Positions 47,161-57,618 of a stretch of 64,000 bases of DNA are shown here, one piece after another. Positions within the stretch are counted from its first letter, which is position 1; each line of letters begins with the position of its first letter. The DNA is from Bacteroidales bacterium. Its GTDB lineage: Bacteria > Bacteroidota > Bacteroidia > Bacteroidales > UBA3824. The notes below the pieces were generated by a model, which searched no databases, was not told the origin of the DNA, and was given only the letters and a program-made list of their open reading frames with translations. Made by a program: the position numbers and the translations under genes. The DNA lies in the NCBI GenBank assembly GCA_016286055.1, contig JAEERW010000002.1:392458-456457 (forward strand), written 5' to 3'.

Positions 47161-47625
47161 ATGAAGTTAGACGCAACCGACTACAAAATTTTAGCTGCCC
47201 TTCAAGACGACGGCTCCCTCACCAACAAGGAGCTGTCGCGGAAGGTGCATCTTTCGCCCACACCCGTATTCGAGCGCGTAAAGAAGCTCGAAGAAGAGGG
47301 CTACATCAAAAAATACACCGCCGTGCTCGACGTCGACAAGCTTGAGTGCGGATTTATGGCCATCTGCAACATCAAGCTCAAGCAGCATTCGTACGAAAAC
47401 GCAACCAAGTTTATGGAGGCGGTTCAAAACATTCCAGAGATAGGCGAGTGCTACAACGTATCAGGCGATTACGACTTTACAATGAAGATTTACGTATCGT
47501 CGATGAAAGAGTATCAGCAGTTTGTGATGAAGATTCTCGGCGAACTCGATTGCATTGGCGGTCTCAGCAGTTCGTTTATTATGGGCGTGGTTAAAAACGA
47601 GTATAAAGTACCTATTAAAAAATAG
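47161..47625 (+). CDS. Lrp/AsnC-family transcriptional regulator
   Basis: This 154-aa regulator has an N-terminal winged helix-turn-helix (LDATDYKILAALQDDGSLTNKELSRKVHLSPTPVFERVKKLEEEGYI) and a C-terminal RAM ligand-binding domain (GECYNVSGDYDFTMKIYV). The ORF begins at TTG 47143 within adk; the ATG at 47161, 1 bp after the adk stop, starts at the conserved LDATD and is preferred. It probably senses an amino acid. Its targets are unknown. Confidence 0.9.
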   Translation: MKLDATDYKILAALQDDGSLTNKELSRKVHLSPTPVFERVKKLEEEGYIKKYTAVLDVDKLECGFMAICNIKLKQHSYENATKFMEAVQNIPEIGECYNVSGDYDFTMKIYVSSMKEYQQFVMKILGELDCIGGLSSSFIMGVVKNEYKVPIKK

Positions 47626-47652
47626 TTTCTTTAAAATATTTATCTGTTTTAT

Positions 47653-47688
47653 AAAAAAAATCCACAATTTTTGTTGTGGATTTTTTTT
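47653..47688. terminator. Bidirectional terminator after the lrp-type gene
   Basis: A 10-bp stem (47658-47667 with 47674-47683) with a 6-nt loop is flanked by A8 and T8 runs, so it can act in both directions. It separates the purine-salvage operon from the BspA-like gene. Confidence 0.85.
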
Positions 47689-47740
47689 ATTTGTATATTC
47701 GCCCCGAAAAACGATTATAATTAACTAAATACTCATCTTT

Positions 47741-49465
47741 ATGTTCAAATTTATTCTAACCCTATTAACAGCAGCTTTGCTTATGCCCTCAGTTTCGGCA
47801 TTTGCAGGCGACCCAGAGGCCTATGTAGTATACAGCAACGGCACTCTCACATTCAAATACGACGACCAGAAGCCCGATGGTGCTTACGCTCTCAACACTG
47901 GATTCGCCAATGTAGCTTGGAACACACGTCTTAGCACTACAACCACTGTGATTTTCGACTACTCCTTTAGATATTACAGACCTACAACATGTAGCAATTG
48001 GTTTTATGGCGGCAGCAGCATAACATCTATCGTGGGAATGAGCGAAAACCTCAACACTGAAAATGTTACTCAAGCTGCCAATATGTTCAAACTTTGTAGT
48101 AGTTTGGAATCTATCGACCTTAGTCGGTTTTATACTGCGAACATCACCCGTATGGATTATATGTTTCAGTCATGCAGCAGTTTAACAGAACTCGACCTCA
48201 CTAATTTCAACACCTCTAATGTAACCACAATGCAGTCGATGTTTGATGGTTGCAGCAATCTGAATACCATCTTGGTATCTGACAAATGGTCTGTGGCCAG
48301 TTTGCAACATTCCGAAAATATGTTCTCAGAATGCGGTACTGACGCAGTGACACAGGACACCCGAGAGGCATACGTAGTGATAAGCAACGGCACTCTCACA
48401 TTCAAATTCGACAATCAGAAACCATCTTCAAACGCATATTCGCTCAATACTGGCAAAGCCAACGTGGGTTGGAACACAAAATGGAACGAAATCACCAAAG
48501 TTGTTTTCGACGATTCTTTCAGATACTACAAACCAACCACTTGCAGCAACTGGTTTTATGGAGGCAGCAAGATTACATCTATCGAAGGTATGAGCCAAAA
48601 CCTCAACACCGAGGCTGTAACTCAAACGTATAGCATGTTTAAAGGTTGCAGCCTGCTCTCATCCATTGATTTTAGCCATTTCAATACTTCGTCTATTGAA
48701 AATATGGAAAGTATGTTCCAGTTGTGTTCAAGTTTAACGGCACTTGATCTTAGTAATTTCAATACCTCTGAAGTAACCAATATGCAGATGATGTTTGATG
48801 ACTGCAGCAATCTCAAAACCATTATTGTGGGCGACGGATGGACTACCGACAAGGTTAATCATTCTACTAATATGTTCTCGGATTGCACCAATTTGGTTGG
48901 CGGCGAGGGCACAACATACGATGCGAGCAAAACCGACAAGACTTACGCCATAGTTGACGGCGGCTCTTCTGCTCCTGGCTACCTCACCAAGAGAAAGAAC
49001 ATAACATCAATAGCCATTGCCACACTGCCCACAAAAACTGAATATAACATTGGAGAGAGCCTCGATTTAACCGGCGGACAATTAGAAGTAACATTCGATG
49101 ACAATTCTAAGAAAACATACGACCTTGCCATTGCCGAAATTACTGGTTTCAACTCACAGAACGTAGCTGAACTCACTTTGGAAGTGAAATACTCAGGTCA
49201 AAAAACCACATTCGCTGTTACCATCTTAGACCCAAAAACTCCAGTGGCTAAAATACCTGTAGATCAAAATATTGCAAAAGTTTGGTCAAGCAACCGAACT
49301 ATATTCATCGAAACTCAACCCGACACCAAATACACCATCATTGATATCAATGGACGCTTAATAACAACTTCTACAACAAAATCTACCCGCGAAGAAATTC
49401 AGGTAAACTACAATGGAGTGCTTGTAGTAATTATTGGTAACAATAGCTACAAGGTGCTTAATTAA
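47741..49465 (+). CDS. BspA-like (DUF285) repeat surface protein with T9SS-type C-terminal domain
   Basis: This 574-aa secreted protein has a signal peptide (MFKFILTLLTAALLMPSVSAFA). Two modules of DUF285/BspA-like 26-residue repeats follow (NTENVTQAANMFKLCSSLESIDLSRF and so on), at about 25-195 and 205-400. Each begins with a conserved YVVxSNGTLTFKxDxxKP strand. An Ig-like Big_3-type domain follows (TEYNIGESLDLTGGQLEVTF, about 415-500). The C-terminal 60 residues (VWSSNRTIFIE, YTIIDINGR, GVLVVIIGNNSYKV) look like a type A T9SS sorting domain. BspA-type proteins often bind host proteins or glycans; this one is probably displayed on the surface. It is followed by a strong terminator. Confidence 0.85.
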   Translation: MFKFILTLLTAALLMPSVSAFAGDPEAYVVYSNGTLTFKYDDQKPDGAYALNTGFANVAWNTRLSTTTTVIFDYSFRYYRPTTCSNWFYGGSSITSIVGMSENLNTENVTQAANMFKLCSSLESIDLSRFYTANITRMDYMFQSCSSLTELDLTNFNTSNVTTMQSMFDGCSNLNTILVSDKWSVASLQHSENMFSECGTDAVTQDTREAYVVISNGTLTFKFDNQKPSSNAYSLNTGKANVGWNTKWNEITKVVFDDSFRYYKPTTCSNWFYGGSKITSIEGMSQNLNTEAVTQTYSMFKGCSLLSSIDFSHFNTSSIENMESMFQLCSSLTALDLSNFNTSEVTNMQMMFDDCSNLKTIIVGDGWTTDKVNHSTNMFSDCTNLVGGEGTTYDASKTDKTYAIVDGGSSAPGYLTKRKNITSIAIATLPTKTEYNIGESLDLTGGQLEVTFDDNSKKTYDLAIAEITGFNSQNVAELTLEVKYSGQKTTFAVTILDPKTPVAKIPVDQNIAKVWSSNRTIFIETQPDTKYTIIDINGRLITTSTTKSTREEIQVNYNGVLVVIIGNNSYKVLN

Positions 49466-49486
49466 TAGTTTTTTTTACTTTGTTAG

Positions 49487-49535
49487 TGTTTCCAAACATC
49501 TTTTTGTATCAAAAGTGTTTGGAAACATTTTTTTT
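49487..49535 (+). terminator. Long hairpin terminator between two BspA-like genes
   Basis: A perfect 12-bp stem (49487-49498 with 49516-49527), extended inward by five more A-T/G-C pairs around a 6-nt loop, is followed by T8. It lies 21 bp after the stop of the 574-aa BspA-like gene. Confidence 0.85.
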
Positions 49536-49658
49536 GTTCACAACGGTATCAAAAACCATATATTGATTCTTTCTTTTATTGAAAAATCAAACATATTGCA
49601 CGTTTTTTGCGTATAATAACCGAATATATATAATTTATTAACCAAAATAATTGATAGT

Positions 49659-52600
49659 ATGATACAAATAAAACAAAATTATTCAAAATGCTATTCGAGA
49701 GGGGTAATTAGTAAAACAATATTTACACTTTTGCTCACTCTCGTTTTAATGTTACCTTAAAGAGCATTTGCTACTGCAACACCTGAACCTTATGTAGTTT
49801 TCGACGGCACTACGCTCACATTCTATTACGACGCGAACAAATCTGACGTTAGTACAGGAATGGTATATGATTTACATAATTATAGCTGGACAGAATTCCC
49901 TCAATGGTATTATCTCGGCTATACTACCGTGGTTTTAGACCAATCTATGCAAAATTACCATCCCACCTCTACCGCATTCTGGTTCTGGGGTGGTTCGCTA
50001 CTCACTAACATAGATTTGTCGTACCTAAATACCGACCAAGTAACAGATATGACAGCTATGTTTATGGGTTGTTCTAAAATGGAGACTTTTGATCTAAGCA
50101 AATTCAATACTGCCAATGTTACACAAGCAGCTTGCATGTTTCAAAATTGTCATAAGTTGAAAACCATATACGTAGATTCTGAGAAATGGGATTTAAGAAA
50201 ATTGGAAGATAACAGTGTATTATTATTTTTCGACGACCCACTTTTGATGGGAGGTGCCGGCACTTTGTGGCAGCCAAAAGACGAATACTCAACAGCAGAA
50301 TACGCCCGCATTGACGGTGGTGAATCGGCTCCCGGCTATTTAACAAGCAAAACACAGACAAAACCCACAGTGGCAAATATCAAAATCAAAACTCTACCCA
50401 CACAATTGAAATATGTACCCAACGAACCACTCAATATCGACGAACAAGCTCATATGACCGTTACCCTCAACAATGGAAGAAGTTTTGAACAAGAATTATC
50501 ATACGCCAACATCACCGGATATACCAACGATATCGGAGTTCAAACCTTAAATGTGGAATTTTACGGCAAATCTACCACATTTAGTATTACTGTAGAAGAC
50601 AAAGTAGCACCATATTTCTACAAATTTGGTGGAGATACATATTTCTTCGTTTACGACAAATATCAAGACGGATATATTTATATCTGTGATGAAACTATGG
50701 CCAAGTACGATGAGTCAAAAGGGGATATTAAAAATGTCATTTTTACTTCTTCATTTAAAAACTACCATCCTACATCATGTGCCTATTGGTTTTATGACTT
50801 CATTAATTTAACTACATTTTACGACTGGGAAAACCTCAATACCGATAAGGTTACAAAGATGGAGTATATGTTTTACGGTTGTCAGAGTATAACCAGTCTC
50901 GATTTGAAGTATTTCAATACATCTAACGTTGCCAATATGAATTATATGTTCTATGATTGTCCTAGTCTAGAGTCAATTCATGTAGGTTCTAATTGGACAA
51001 CATCTGCTGTAACATCCTCCGAAAATATGTTTAAAAATTGCACATCGCTAAAAGGCGGTTCGGGAACTACTTATGATGCAACAAAAACAGATTATACATA
51101 CGCTAAGATCGACGGTGGTACATCATCACCGGGATATTTTTCACGTCCCGATAGCGAACCTTATGCTTTGATCAATGGCACTACGCTCACATTCTATTAC
51201 GATAATGCACGTCCTGCATACGCATACGATTTCCATTCTAACGCGTGGGGGTGGAATCAAAGCATTACCAAAATTGTATTCAATCCTTCATTTGCAGAAT
51301 ATACACCAACTACATGCTCCAACCTCTTCTATGGGCTTATAAATCTTTCGCAGATAGAAGGTTTGGAATATCTAAACACCTCAGAGGTAACAGATATGAG
51401 CTCTATGTTTAATTGTTGTTTTATGCTTACTTCTTTGGATTTGAGTAATTTTGATACTCGAAAAGTAACAAATATGTTTCAAATGTTTTGGGGGTGTCGT
51501 GATTTAAAAACCATCTATGTAGGAAACAACTTCCAAATCGGCAACAATGTAAATACAGATCAAATGTTTAGTGGTGATTATCATTTGGTAGGTTCTAAGG
51601 GAACTGTCTATTTATTCGAAAATGACGACATCTACAATGGTAGCTATGCACATATCGACGGAGGTGAAAGTAACCCCGGATTATTCTCTGCGAAAGGACA
51701 AACTCCTCCGGCTGTTACCCAACTCTCTATATCTACTATGCCCAAAACTTCGTTTAGCAAGTTGGAGACGTTTAGTTATACTAATGGTCAATTGTCGGTA
51801 ACATACAATGGTAGAGCCCCTCAGATTGTCGATTTTTCATCAGCTAAAGTATCGGGCAAATACGACAGCACCAAAGTAGGCACCTATGCTATGACTATAA
51901 AATATGGCGGTAAAACCATATCATACAATGTTAAAGTAGAAGATAAAGATAATTTATATTGTACCAAATCATCAAATAATGTACTCACAATATATTATGG
52001 CAAATATAAAAATGGTACTAAATTGTTCACACAACTACCTAGTTCTTTTAAAGAGTCTATTACCAAGGTGATTATAGATGAATCAGTTCAAAATTATACA
52101 AATCTTACAAGTTGCAATCAATGGTTCTGTTATTTTTATAAGCTCACCGAGATTGAAGGATTAGACAATGTGAATACCGCCAATGTTACTGATATGAGTT
52201 ACATGTTCTGTCAATGCCGAAAGCTTCAAAAACTTTACCTCACTAGTTTCAAAACCGCCAATGTTACTAATATGAGCGAAATGTTTAATGGTTGCACATC
52301 CCTTACCAATATATATATAAGTAACGATTGGTCAACATCATCTGTTACCAATAGTAGCTGTATGTTCAATGATTGCACTTCGCTTCAAGGTAGTTCCGGA
52401 ACGGCTTATGATGCCACTAAAATAGATTATACATACGCTAGATTAGATGGTGGAACCTCATTCCCTGGCTATCTTAGTTCTATTCAAGCTTATTTTGTAA
52501 CAGATGCTCTTGGCGTTCGGACTTTTTATTACAATAGCAACCCGCCGGCTAACGCTAGTATTATTAAAGGAACCGATTTATCTCATAAGGGAGGATACGA

Positions 52601-54320
52601 TATTACAAAAGTAGTGATAGATAAATCTTTTGCCCAATTCAAACCTACTACGTGTTCAGATATGTTTGGGGGAAGCTATAATCTCACCGAAATTTCCGGA
52701 CTCCAATACCTAAATACCTCACGAGTTACTAATATGCTATGCATGTTTAGCAATTGCTCATTGCTTAGAAGCTTAGATTTGAGTTCTTTCGATACTCGTA
52801 AAGTAGACACTCTCGGTGTTATGTTCAATAGTTGCAAAAATCTTCACACTATCTACGTTGGTGATAAGTGGACTATTGAAAATGTTACTGAAGATATTCA
52901 AGGCACTTATATGTTTTATGGATGTATAAATCTCGTAGGAGGTCGCGGTACAACTTATGATTTAGACAGTAGGTCGTTTATCCAATTTGCTCGTATTGAT
53001 GGCGGAGCAGAAGCCCCGGGACTTTTAACACGTAAGGGAGCAGAAAAGGATACTGTCCTTTCAATCTCTGTTTCATTGTCGAAAAATCAATACTTGGTGG
53101 GCGAAGAATTAGATCTATCCAATAGTATTCTCTCTATTACTTATTCTGATGGCTCTAAAGAAAACACTTCGCTCAATAAAGCCAAAATTTCAGGTTATAA
53201 TGCTAACAAAGTATCAACTCAGACTATCACTGCCACATATATGAACTCAAAAACCACTTTTGAAGTTACTGTAAACGACCCAGCGGCTAACCCATACACA
53301 AAACCGGCTTTTGCTGATTCTTGTTATCAAATAGGCACTGCAAACGAACTTCTTTGGTTTATGTTTAATGTTAATAGTGGCGATGTAACTGCAAATGCTG
53401 TGCTCACACAAGATATTGTGATAAACCAAGATTGCCTCAATCAAATTACCGAAATGCTCAACAAAACATCTAAAGCAGCTCCTGCCTTAGTAGAATGGCG
53501 TCCTATCGGTGATAGCAACAACGCTTTCAGGGGTATTTTTGATGGACAAGGACACACTATCAGTGGCCTATATATCAAAGACGAAACTTTGGATAATGTT
53601 GGTTTGTTTGGTAATGTAGGCGCCGATGCCGTTATCAAAAATGTTGGTGTGGTTGACTCTTACATTGCAGGCAACGAAAACGTAGGCGCAATCTGCGGCA
53701 AATCTGAAGGTACAGTTGCCAACTGCTACTCTACATCTATTGTTTCTGGTTCTAAAAATGTAGGCGGCGTGATTGGCGTAGTAGAAGAAAACGCCGTTGT
53801 ATGCAATAGTTACAGCCTCGGCTCTGTTACTGCCGAAGATGGACAATCAGCAGGTGTGTGCAACTCTGCATCCACCAATGCTGTGGTAGAAAATTGCTAC
53901 TATCTTGCTGAACAACCCGTAACTAACGACCCGCAGGCTAAAACCGCCGAACAATTTAAATCTGGCGAAGTTGCCGAGTTGCTTTCGCAAAATGTAGAAA
54001 TTAATGGTGTGGTTTATTCCAACGAAAATGTAAGCGCTAATACAGAAATCCCCGGCATGGAAGAGATTGAACAACGCAACAATCTTACCACTCCGGTAGC
54101 TCAAGTGGCTAATAAAGATAACAACATTAAAGTATGGTCAAATCATCGTTCTATCTTTATTGAAACTCTGCCCAACACTAAATACACCATCATTGATATC
54201 AATGGACGCTTAATTACAGCTTCTACAACAAAATCTACCCACGAAGAAATTAGGGTAAACTACAATGGAATGCTCATAGTAATTATCAATGGTAGCAGCT
54301 TTAAAGTTTATGTAAAATAG
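49659..54320 (+). pseudogene. Giant BspA-like (DUF285) surface protein with in-frame TAA in its signal peptide
   Basis: The reading frame starts at ATG 49659 with a signal-peptide-like stretch (SKTIFTLLLTLVLMLP) and meets TAA at 49758-49760. It then continues as RAFATATPEPYVVFDGTTLTFYYD without frame change to 54320. The next ATG (49860, 1486 codons open) would give a protein with no signal peptide and part of the first module missing. The remainder has five DUF285 modules (about 49790-50340, 50630-51150, 51150-51680, 51940-52480, 52490-53030) and Ig-like Big_3-type domains after modules 1, 3 and 5. GLUG-type repeats (about 53560-53900) and a T9SS-type C-terminal domain follow. A one-base change (TCA to TAA) would explain the break. 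Recent nonsense mutation, sequencing error or readthrough are all possible. Confidence 0.8.
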
Positions 54321-54340
54321 TTTTAAAACTGAAATATTCA

Positions 54341-54373
54341 AAAAAAAAGGAGGCTCAAATGCCTCCTTTTTTT
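54341..54373. terminator. Bidirectional terminator between the giant BspA-like gene and hisF
   Basis: GGAGGC (54349-54354) and GCCTCC (54361-54366) form a 6-bp GC-rich stem with a 6-nt loop, extended by A8/T7 flanks. It serves the plus-strand gene ending at 54320 and the minus-strand hisF ending at 54388. Confidence 0.9.
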
Positions 54374-54387
54374 ATTTAAAACTAAAT

Positions 54388-55140
54388 CTATCTTACATTT
54401 ATACCTTCGCCCTTCAAATAGTTTTTCAAATCAGGAATCTTTATTTTCCCAAAATGGAATATACTTGCAGCGAGGGCGGCGTCGGCTTTGCCTTTGATAA
54501 ACACATCTTTAAAATGCTCCATCTCGCCTGCTCCGCCCGAGGCAATCACAGGAATGCTCAGCATCTCCGACATACGGCAGAGGGCTTCGTTGGCGAAACC
54601 TGTCTGATGTCCGTCGTGATCCATTGAGGTAAAAAGTATCTCACCTGCGCCACGGTCTTCAATCTCTTTTGCCCATGAGAAAAGTTCCTTGTCGGTGGGA
54701 CGTTTGCCACCGTGAGTGTGCACTATCCATTGGTTGCCGATGGTTTTGGCATCAATAGCCACCACCACAAACTGGCGTCCGAACTTTTTGGCAAGGTCGC
54801 TCACAAGTTGGGGATTGCGCACCGCCGCGCTGTTTACCGAAATTTTGTCGGCACCGTGTATTAGCAGGTTTTCGGCGTCCTCAACAGAAGTGATGCCTCC
54901 GCCTATTGTAAACGGTATATTGAGGTTTTTTGCCACGCTCTCCACAAGCGAGTAAATCTGTTTTCTGCCTTCGTTGGTGGCTGTGATGTCGAGGTAAACA
55001 AGCTCGTCGATACCTTGGTCGGAATATGCGCGACCGAGCTCCACAGGGTCGCCGGCATAGCGGAGGTTTTCAAAACTTACGCCCTTGACAGTCTGACCGT
55101 CTTTTACATCAAGGCAGGCTATTATTCTTTTGGCTAACAT
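54388..55140 (-). CDS. hisF: Imidazole glycerol phosphate synthase, cyclase subunit
   Basis: This 250-aa (beta-alpha)8 cyclase has the catalytic Asp11 ([10 protein letters not shown]) and the second Asp in VVAIDAKT, with the phosphate-binding loop [10 protein letters not shown]. It makes imidazole glycerol phosphate and AICAR with ammonia from HisH. It overlaps hisA by 7 bp. It is followed by a terminator rather than hisIE, so the usual final gene of the order hisHAF-IE is missing here. Confidence 0.97.
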   Translation of the reverse strand: MLAKRIIACLDVKDGQTVKGVSFENLRYAGDPVELGRAYSDQGIDELVYLDITATNEGRKQIYSLVESVAKNLNIPFTIGGGITSVEDAENLLIHGADKISVNSAAVRNPQLVSDLAKKFGRQFVVVAIDAKTIGNQWIVHTHGGKRPTDKELFSWAKEIEDRGAGEILFTSMDHDGHQTGFANEALCRMSEMLSIPVIASGGAGEMEHFKDVFIKGKADAALAASIFHFGKIKIPDLKNYLKGEGINVR

Positions 55141-55859
55141 TGTTTCGATATTTTTGCTAATTGGTCTAAAGTAACGCGTTTTTCGTAGATGGCCTTGCCC
55201 ACAATAGCCGAATCGCAGCCTGTTTCCACTAGGCGTTCAAGGTCGCTGATGCCCGACACACCGCCGCTCGCCGTTATTTTTAGCGATGGATATTTCTCTT
55301 TGAGACGTTTGTAGAGCACAAGGTCGGGACCGTTGAGCATTCCGTCGCACTTGATAGCGGTAACACAAACGCGCTGCAATCCAGCGGGAAGAAACTTTTC
55401 AATAAGTTCGCCGATGGTGATTCCGGCATCGCTCTGCCAGCCGTTGATACGCACTGTGTCGCCGTTGACATCGGCACTGAGTATAATTTTCTCAGGTCCG
55501 TATTTTTCGAGGCATTTGGTCATCACTGCTGGATTTTTCACAGCCACGCTACCGAGGTTGACAGCGTACGCACCAAGCGAGAAGAGCATCTCCACGTCAC
55601 CGATAGTCTTAACACCACCGCCGCAGTCGATTTTGAGGTCAGTTTTGTTGGCAATGCTGCTGAGCACGTCGGTATTTTGGAGTGTACCCATACGCGCACC
55701 ATCGAGATCTACGAGGTGCAGGTGTGTGAGCCCCGCCTCGCGGTATTGCTCCGCCACTTTTACAGGGTCGCTGTCGTATTTTTTGAGATTGTCGAACAAG
55801 CCTTGCTGAAGTCTTACGCAGTGTCCGCCTATAATGTCGATTGCTGGTATTATAATCAT
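55134..55859 (-). CDS. hisA: ProFAR isomerase
   Basis: This 241-aa (beta-alpha)8 isomerase converts ProFAR to PRFAR. It has the catalytic Asp8 (IPAIDIIGG), the second Asp in LSADVNGD and phosphate loops ([17 protein letters not shown]). It overlaps hisH by 4 bp (ATGA) and hisF by 7 bp, so the three genes are translationally coupled. Confidence 0.97.
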   Translation of the reverse strand: MIIIPAIDIIGGHCVRLQQGLFDNLKKYDSDPVKVAEQYREAGLTHLHLVDLDGARMGTLQNTDVLSSIANKTDLKIDCGGGVKTIGDVEMLFSLGAYAVNLGSVAVKNPAVMTKCLEKYGPEKIILSADVNGDTVRINGWQSDAGITIGELIEKFLPAGLQRVCVTAIKCDGMLNGPDLVLYKRLKEKYPSLKITASGGVSGISDLERLVETGCDSAIVGKAIYEKRVTLDQLAKISKQC

Positions 55860-56443
55860 AGCTTTATAAAGTTTTCAAGAATTTTAAGACCTATGTTGCC
55901 GCTTTTTTCTGGGTGAAACTGGCAACCGTAGAAATTGTCGCGTGCTATTGCGGCAGAAAAATCCTGCGCATATCCGCACTGTGCGGCGGTATGCTCAAAC
56001 ACCGGCACCATATAGCTGTGCACAAAATACATAAACGAGCCGTCAGGTATACCTTCAAACAGCGGCGATTTCAATTGCGAAATCTGATTCCAGCCCATGT
56101 GGGGTATCTTTTCGCCATGTTCGGGACGGAATTTTACCACCTCGGTGTCAAAAATACCAAGGCACGGAGTATCGCCCTCTTCGCTACGTTGGCACATCAT
56201 CTGCATTCCGAGGCAGATACCGAGCACCGGCTGTTTCAATGCCGGAATAAGAGTATCCAAATCGGCAGCGTGAAGTGCTTCAAGAGCCGCTCCAGCGTGT
56301 CCTACGCCGGGGAAAACCACCTTGTCGGCGGCGGTGATAATTTGCGGGTCTTTGGTTAGAATGGTGTCGCAGCCAAAACGTTTGAGAGCCGCCTCCACCG
56401 ATTTGATATTTCCCGCTTTGTAATCAATAATTGCTATCTTCAT
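55856..56443 (-). CDS. hisH: Imidazole glycerol phosphate synthase, glutaminase subunit
   Basis: This 195-aa class I amidotransferase has the nucleophile Cys77 (LGICLGMQ) and the His-Glu pair in FHPEKSG (about 177-179). It feeds ammonia to HisF. It is the first gene of hisH-hisA-hisF and has a promoter-like sequence of its own, with no hisG, hisD, hisC or hisB beside it. Confidence 0.96.
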   Translation of the reverse strand: MKIAIIDYKAGNIKSVEAALKRFGCDTILTKDPQIITAADKVVFPGVGHAGAALEALHAADLDTLIPALKQPVLGICLGMQMMCQRSEEGDTPCLGIFDTEVVKFRPEHGEKIPHMGWNQISQLKSPLFEGIPDGSFMYFVHSYMVPVFEHTAAQCGYAQDFSAAIARDNFYGCQFHPEKSGNIGLKILENFIKL

Positions 56444-56466
56444 CTGAATTATGCTTTTTTGCGGCG

Positions 56467-56497
56467 TAAAGATAAGTATTGTTATTCAGAAACACAA
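56467..56497 (-). promoter_or_regulatory. Promoter of hisHAF
   Basis: On the minus strand TTG (56495-56497) is followed after 20 nt by TATCTTTA (56467-56474), one mismatch from TAnnTTTG. It lies 24 nt before the hisH ATG at 56443. Confidence 0.55.
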
Positions 56498-56546
56498 TAC
56501 GTGTGCTAACGAAAAAGATATGTCAACGACGAAGCCGCCACCTTTT

Positions 56547-57419
56547 TTATTTTGTTTTCTTGGTAAGGTATCCGGGGTTTGATTCGCCACCGTCGATATG
56601 GGCGTAGGAGGCGTCGAGGTGGTTTTCGTCGTATTCTGTTCCTTGACCGCCGATAAGGTTGGGGCAATTGTTAAACATATCTTTGGATTTTCTTACATTG
56701 CTGATATTCCAACCGTCACCCACATAGATTGTTTTAAGGGTTTCACAATCAGAAAACATACGCCACATATTAGTAACTTTCTCAGTATTGAACCCGCTGA
56801 CATCAAGACTTGTAAGGTTTTTACAACCCAAAAACATATCCTGCATCTCAGTAACATTTTCTGTATTGAAACCGCTGACATCAAGGCTTGTAAGGCTTTC
56901 ACAACCTTCAAACATATCAGTCATATCAGTAACCTTTTCAGTACTGAATCCGCTTACATCAAGTCTTGCAAGGTTTTTACATCCCCAAAACATACAACTC
57001 ATATCAGTAACATTTTCAGTATTGAATCCGCTGACATCAAGGCTTGTAAGGTTTTCACAATACCAAAACATCCAACTCATATCAGTAACCTCCGATGTAT
57101 TAAGGTTTTCTTTTATGCCTATGATGGAAGTAAGATTTACACAACCTTCAAACCATTTTTCACAACTTTTAGGTCTGTATTTTTTTACCGATTCGTCAAA
57201 AATCACGGTTTTAATTTTATCGCTTATAGAATACCATTCTTTAAGTTCTGTATAATATCCTTTTACCATCTTTTCCACATCATACGCCCCATCCGGCTTC
57301 TTATCATTATAATAAAAAGTCAGAGTGCTGTCTTTAAATACGGCGTATGCTACTTTTTGCGAAAAGGCATTGACACTCATCAATATCAATAGTGTCAACA
57401 GTATGCTTAGTTTTTTCAT
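56547..57419 (-). CDS. Short BspA-like (DUF285) repeat protein without sorting domain
   Basis: This 290-aa exported protein has a signal peptide (MKKLSILLTLLILMSVNAFS) and then the YAVFKDSTLTFYYNDKKPDGAYD opening strand shared with the larger paralogues. At least four 26-residue repeats follow (LDVSGFNTENVTDMSCMFWGCK type). It ends in the DGGESNPGYLTKKTK motif that closes each module in the other two proteins. It has neither an Ig-like domain nor the T9SS-type C-terminal domain, so it may remain periplasmic or be anchored in another way. The nucleotide repeats are 78 bp long and highly similar. Confidence 0.82.
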   Translation of the reverse strand: MKKLSILLTLLILMSVNAFSQKVAYAVFKDSTLTFYYNDKKPDGAYDVEKMVKGYYTELKEWYSISDKIKTVIFDESVKKYRPKSCEKWFEGCVNLTSIIGIKENLNTSEVTDMSWMFWYCENLTSLDVSGFNTENVTDMSCMFWGCKNLARLDVSGFSTEKVTDMTDMFEGCESLTSLDVSGFNTENVTEMQDMFLGCKNLTSLDVSGFNTEKVTNMWRMFSDCETLKTIYVGDGWNISNVRKSKDMFNNCPNLIGGQGTEYDENHLDASYAHIDGGESNPGYLTKKTK

Positions 57420-57447
57420 AGTGAGATATTTTTATGGTTTGATGTGG

Positions 57448-57455
57448 CAAAGGTA
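57448..57455 (-). promoter_or_regulatory. -7 box for the short BspA-like gene
   Basis: TACCTTTG on the minus strand matches TAnnTTTG, 28 nt before the ATG at 57419. No TTG at 19-20 nt further upstream was found. Confidence 0.45.
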
Positions 57456-57541
57456 ATTATTTTGCGCAACCATTTTTTTTGTGAGTGAAAAAAAAATCAG
57501 CATATTTATTCCAATAAATATTGTTTTTTTACAGCTGATTG

Positions 57542-57570
57542 TTGAATTTTGGAATTATTCCTTATATTTG
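57542..57570 (+). promoter_or_regulatory. Promoter of the GPH symporter operon
   Basis: TATATTTG (57563-57570) on the plus strand is a perfect -7 box. TTG at 57542-57544 (18-nt spacing) is a candidate -33. The symporter ATG lies 48 nt downstream. The 199-bp gap between the divergent genes holds nothing else I recognise. Confidence 0.55.
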
Positions 57571-57618
57571 ACACTTGAAAATCTTATTTACTACGATTAC
57601 TAATTTTTTTAACTTATT

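Noticed and set aside
49615..49658. TATAAT-like box upstream of the giant BspA-like gene
   Set aside because: The region is A/T-rich, TATAAT is not the Bacteroidota consensus, and no TAnnTTTG with proper spacing was found.
56740..57100. Regular 78-bp repeats, first considered as a possible CRISPR or minisatellite
   Set aside because: The repeats are in frame, encode 26-residue DUF285 units and have no unique spacers.
56598..57392. 264-codon open frame antisense to the short BspA-like gene
   Set aside because: It mirrors the repeats of the real gene, has no signal or known domain, and arises from the repeat composition.
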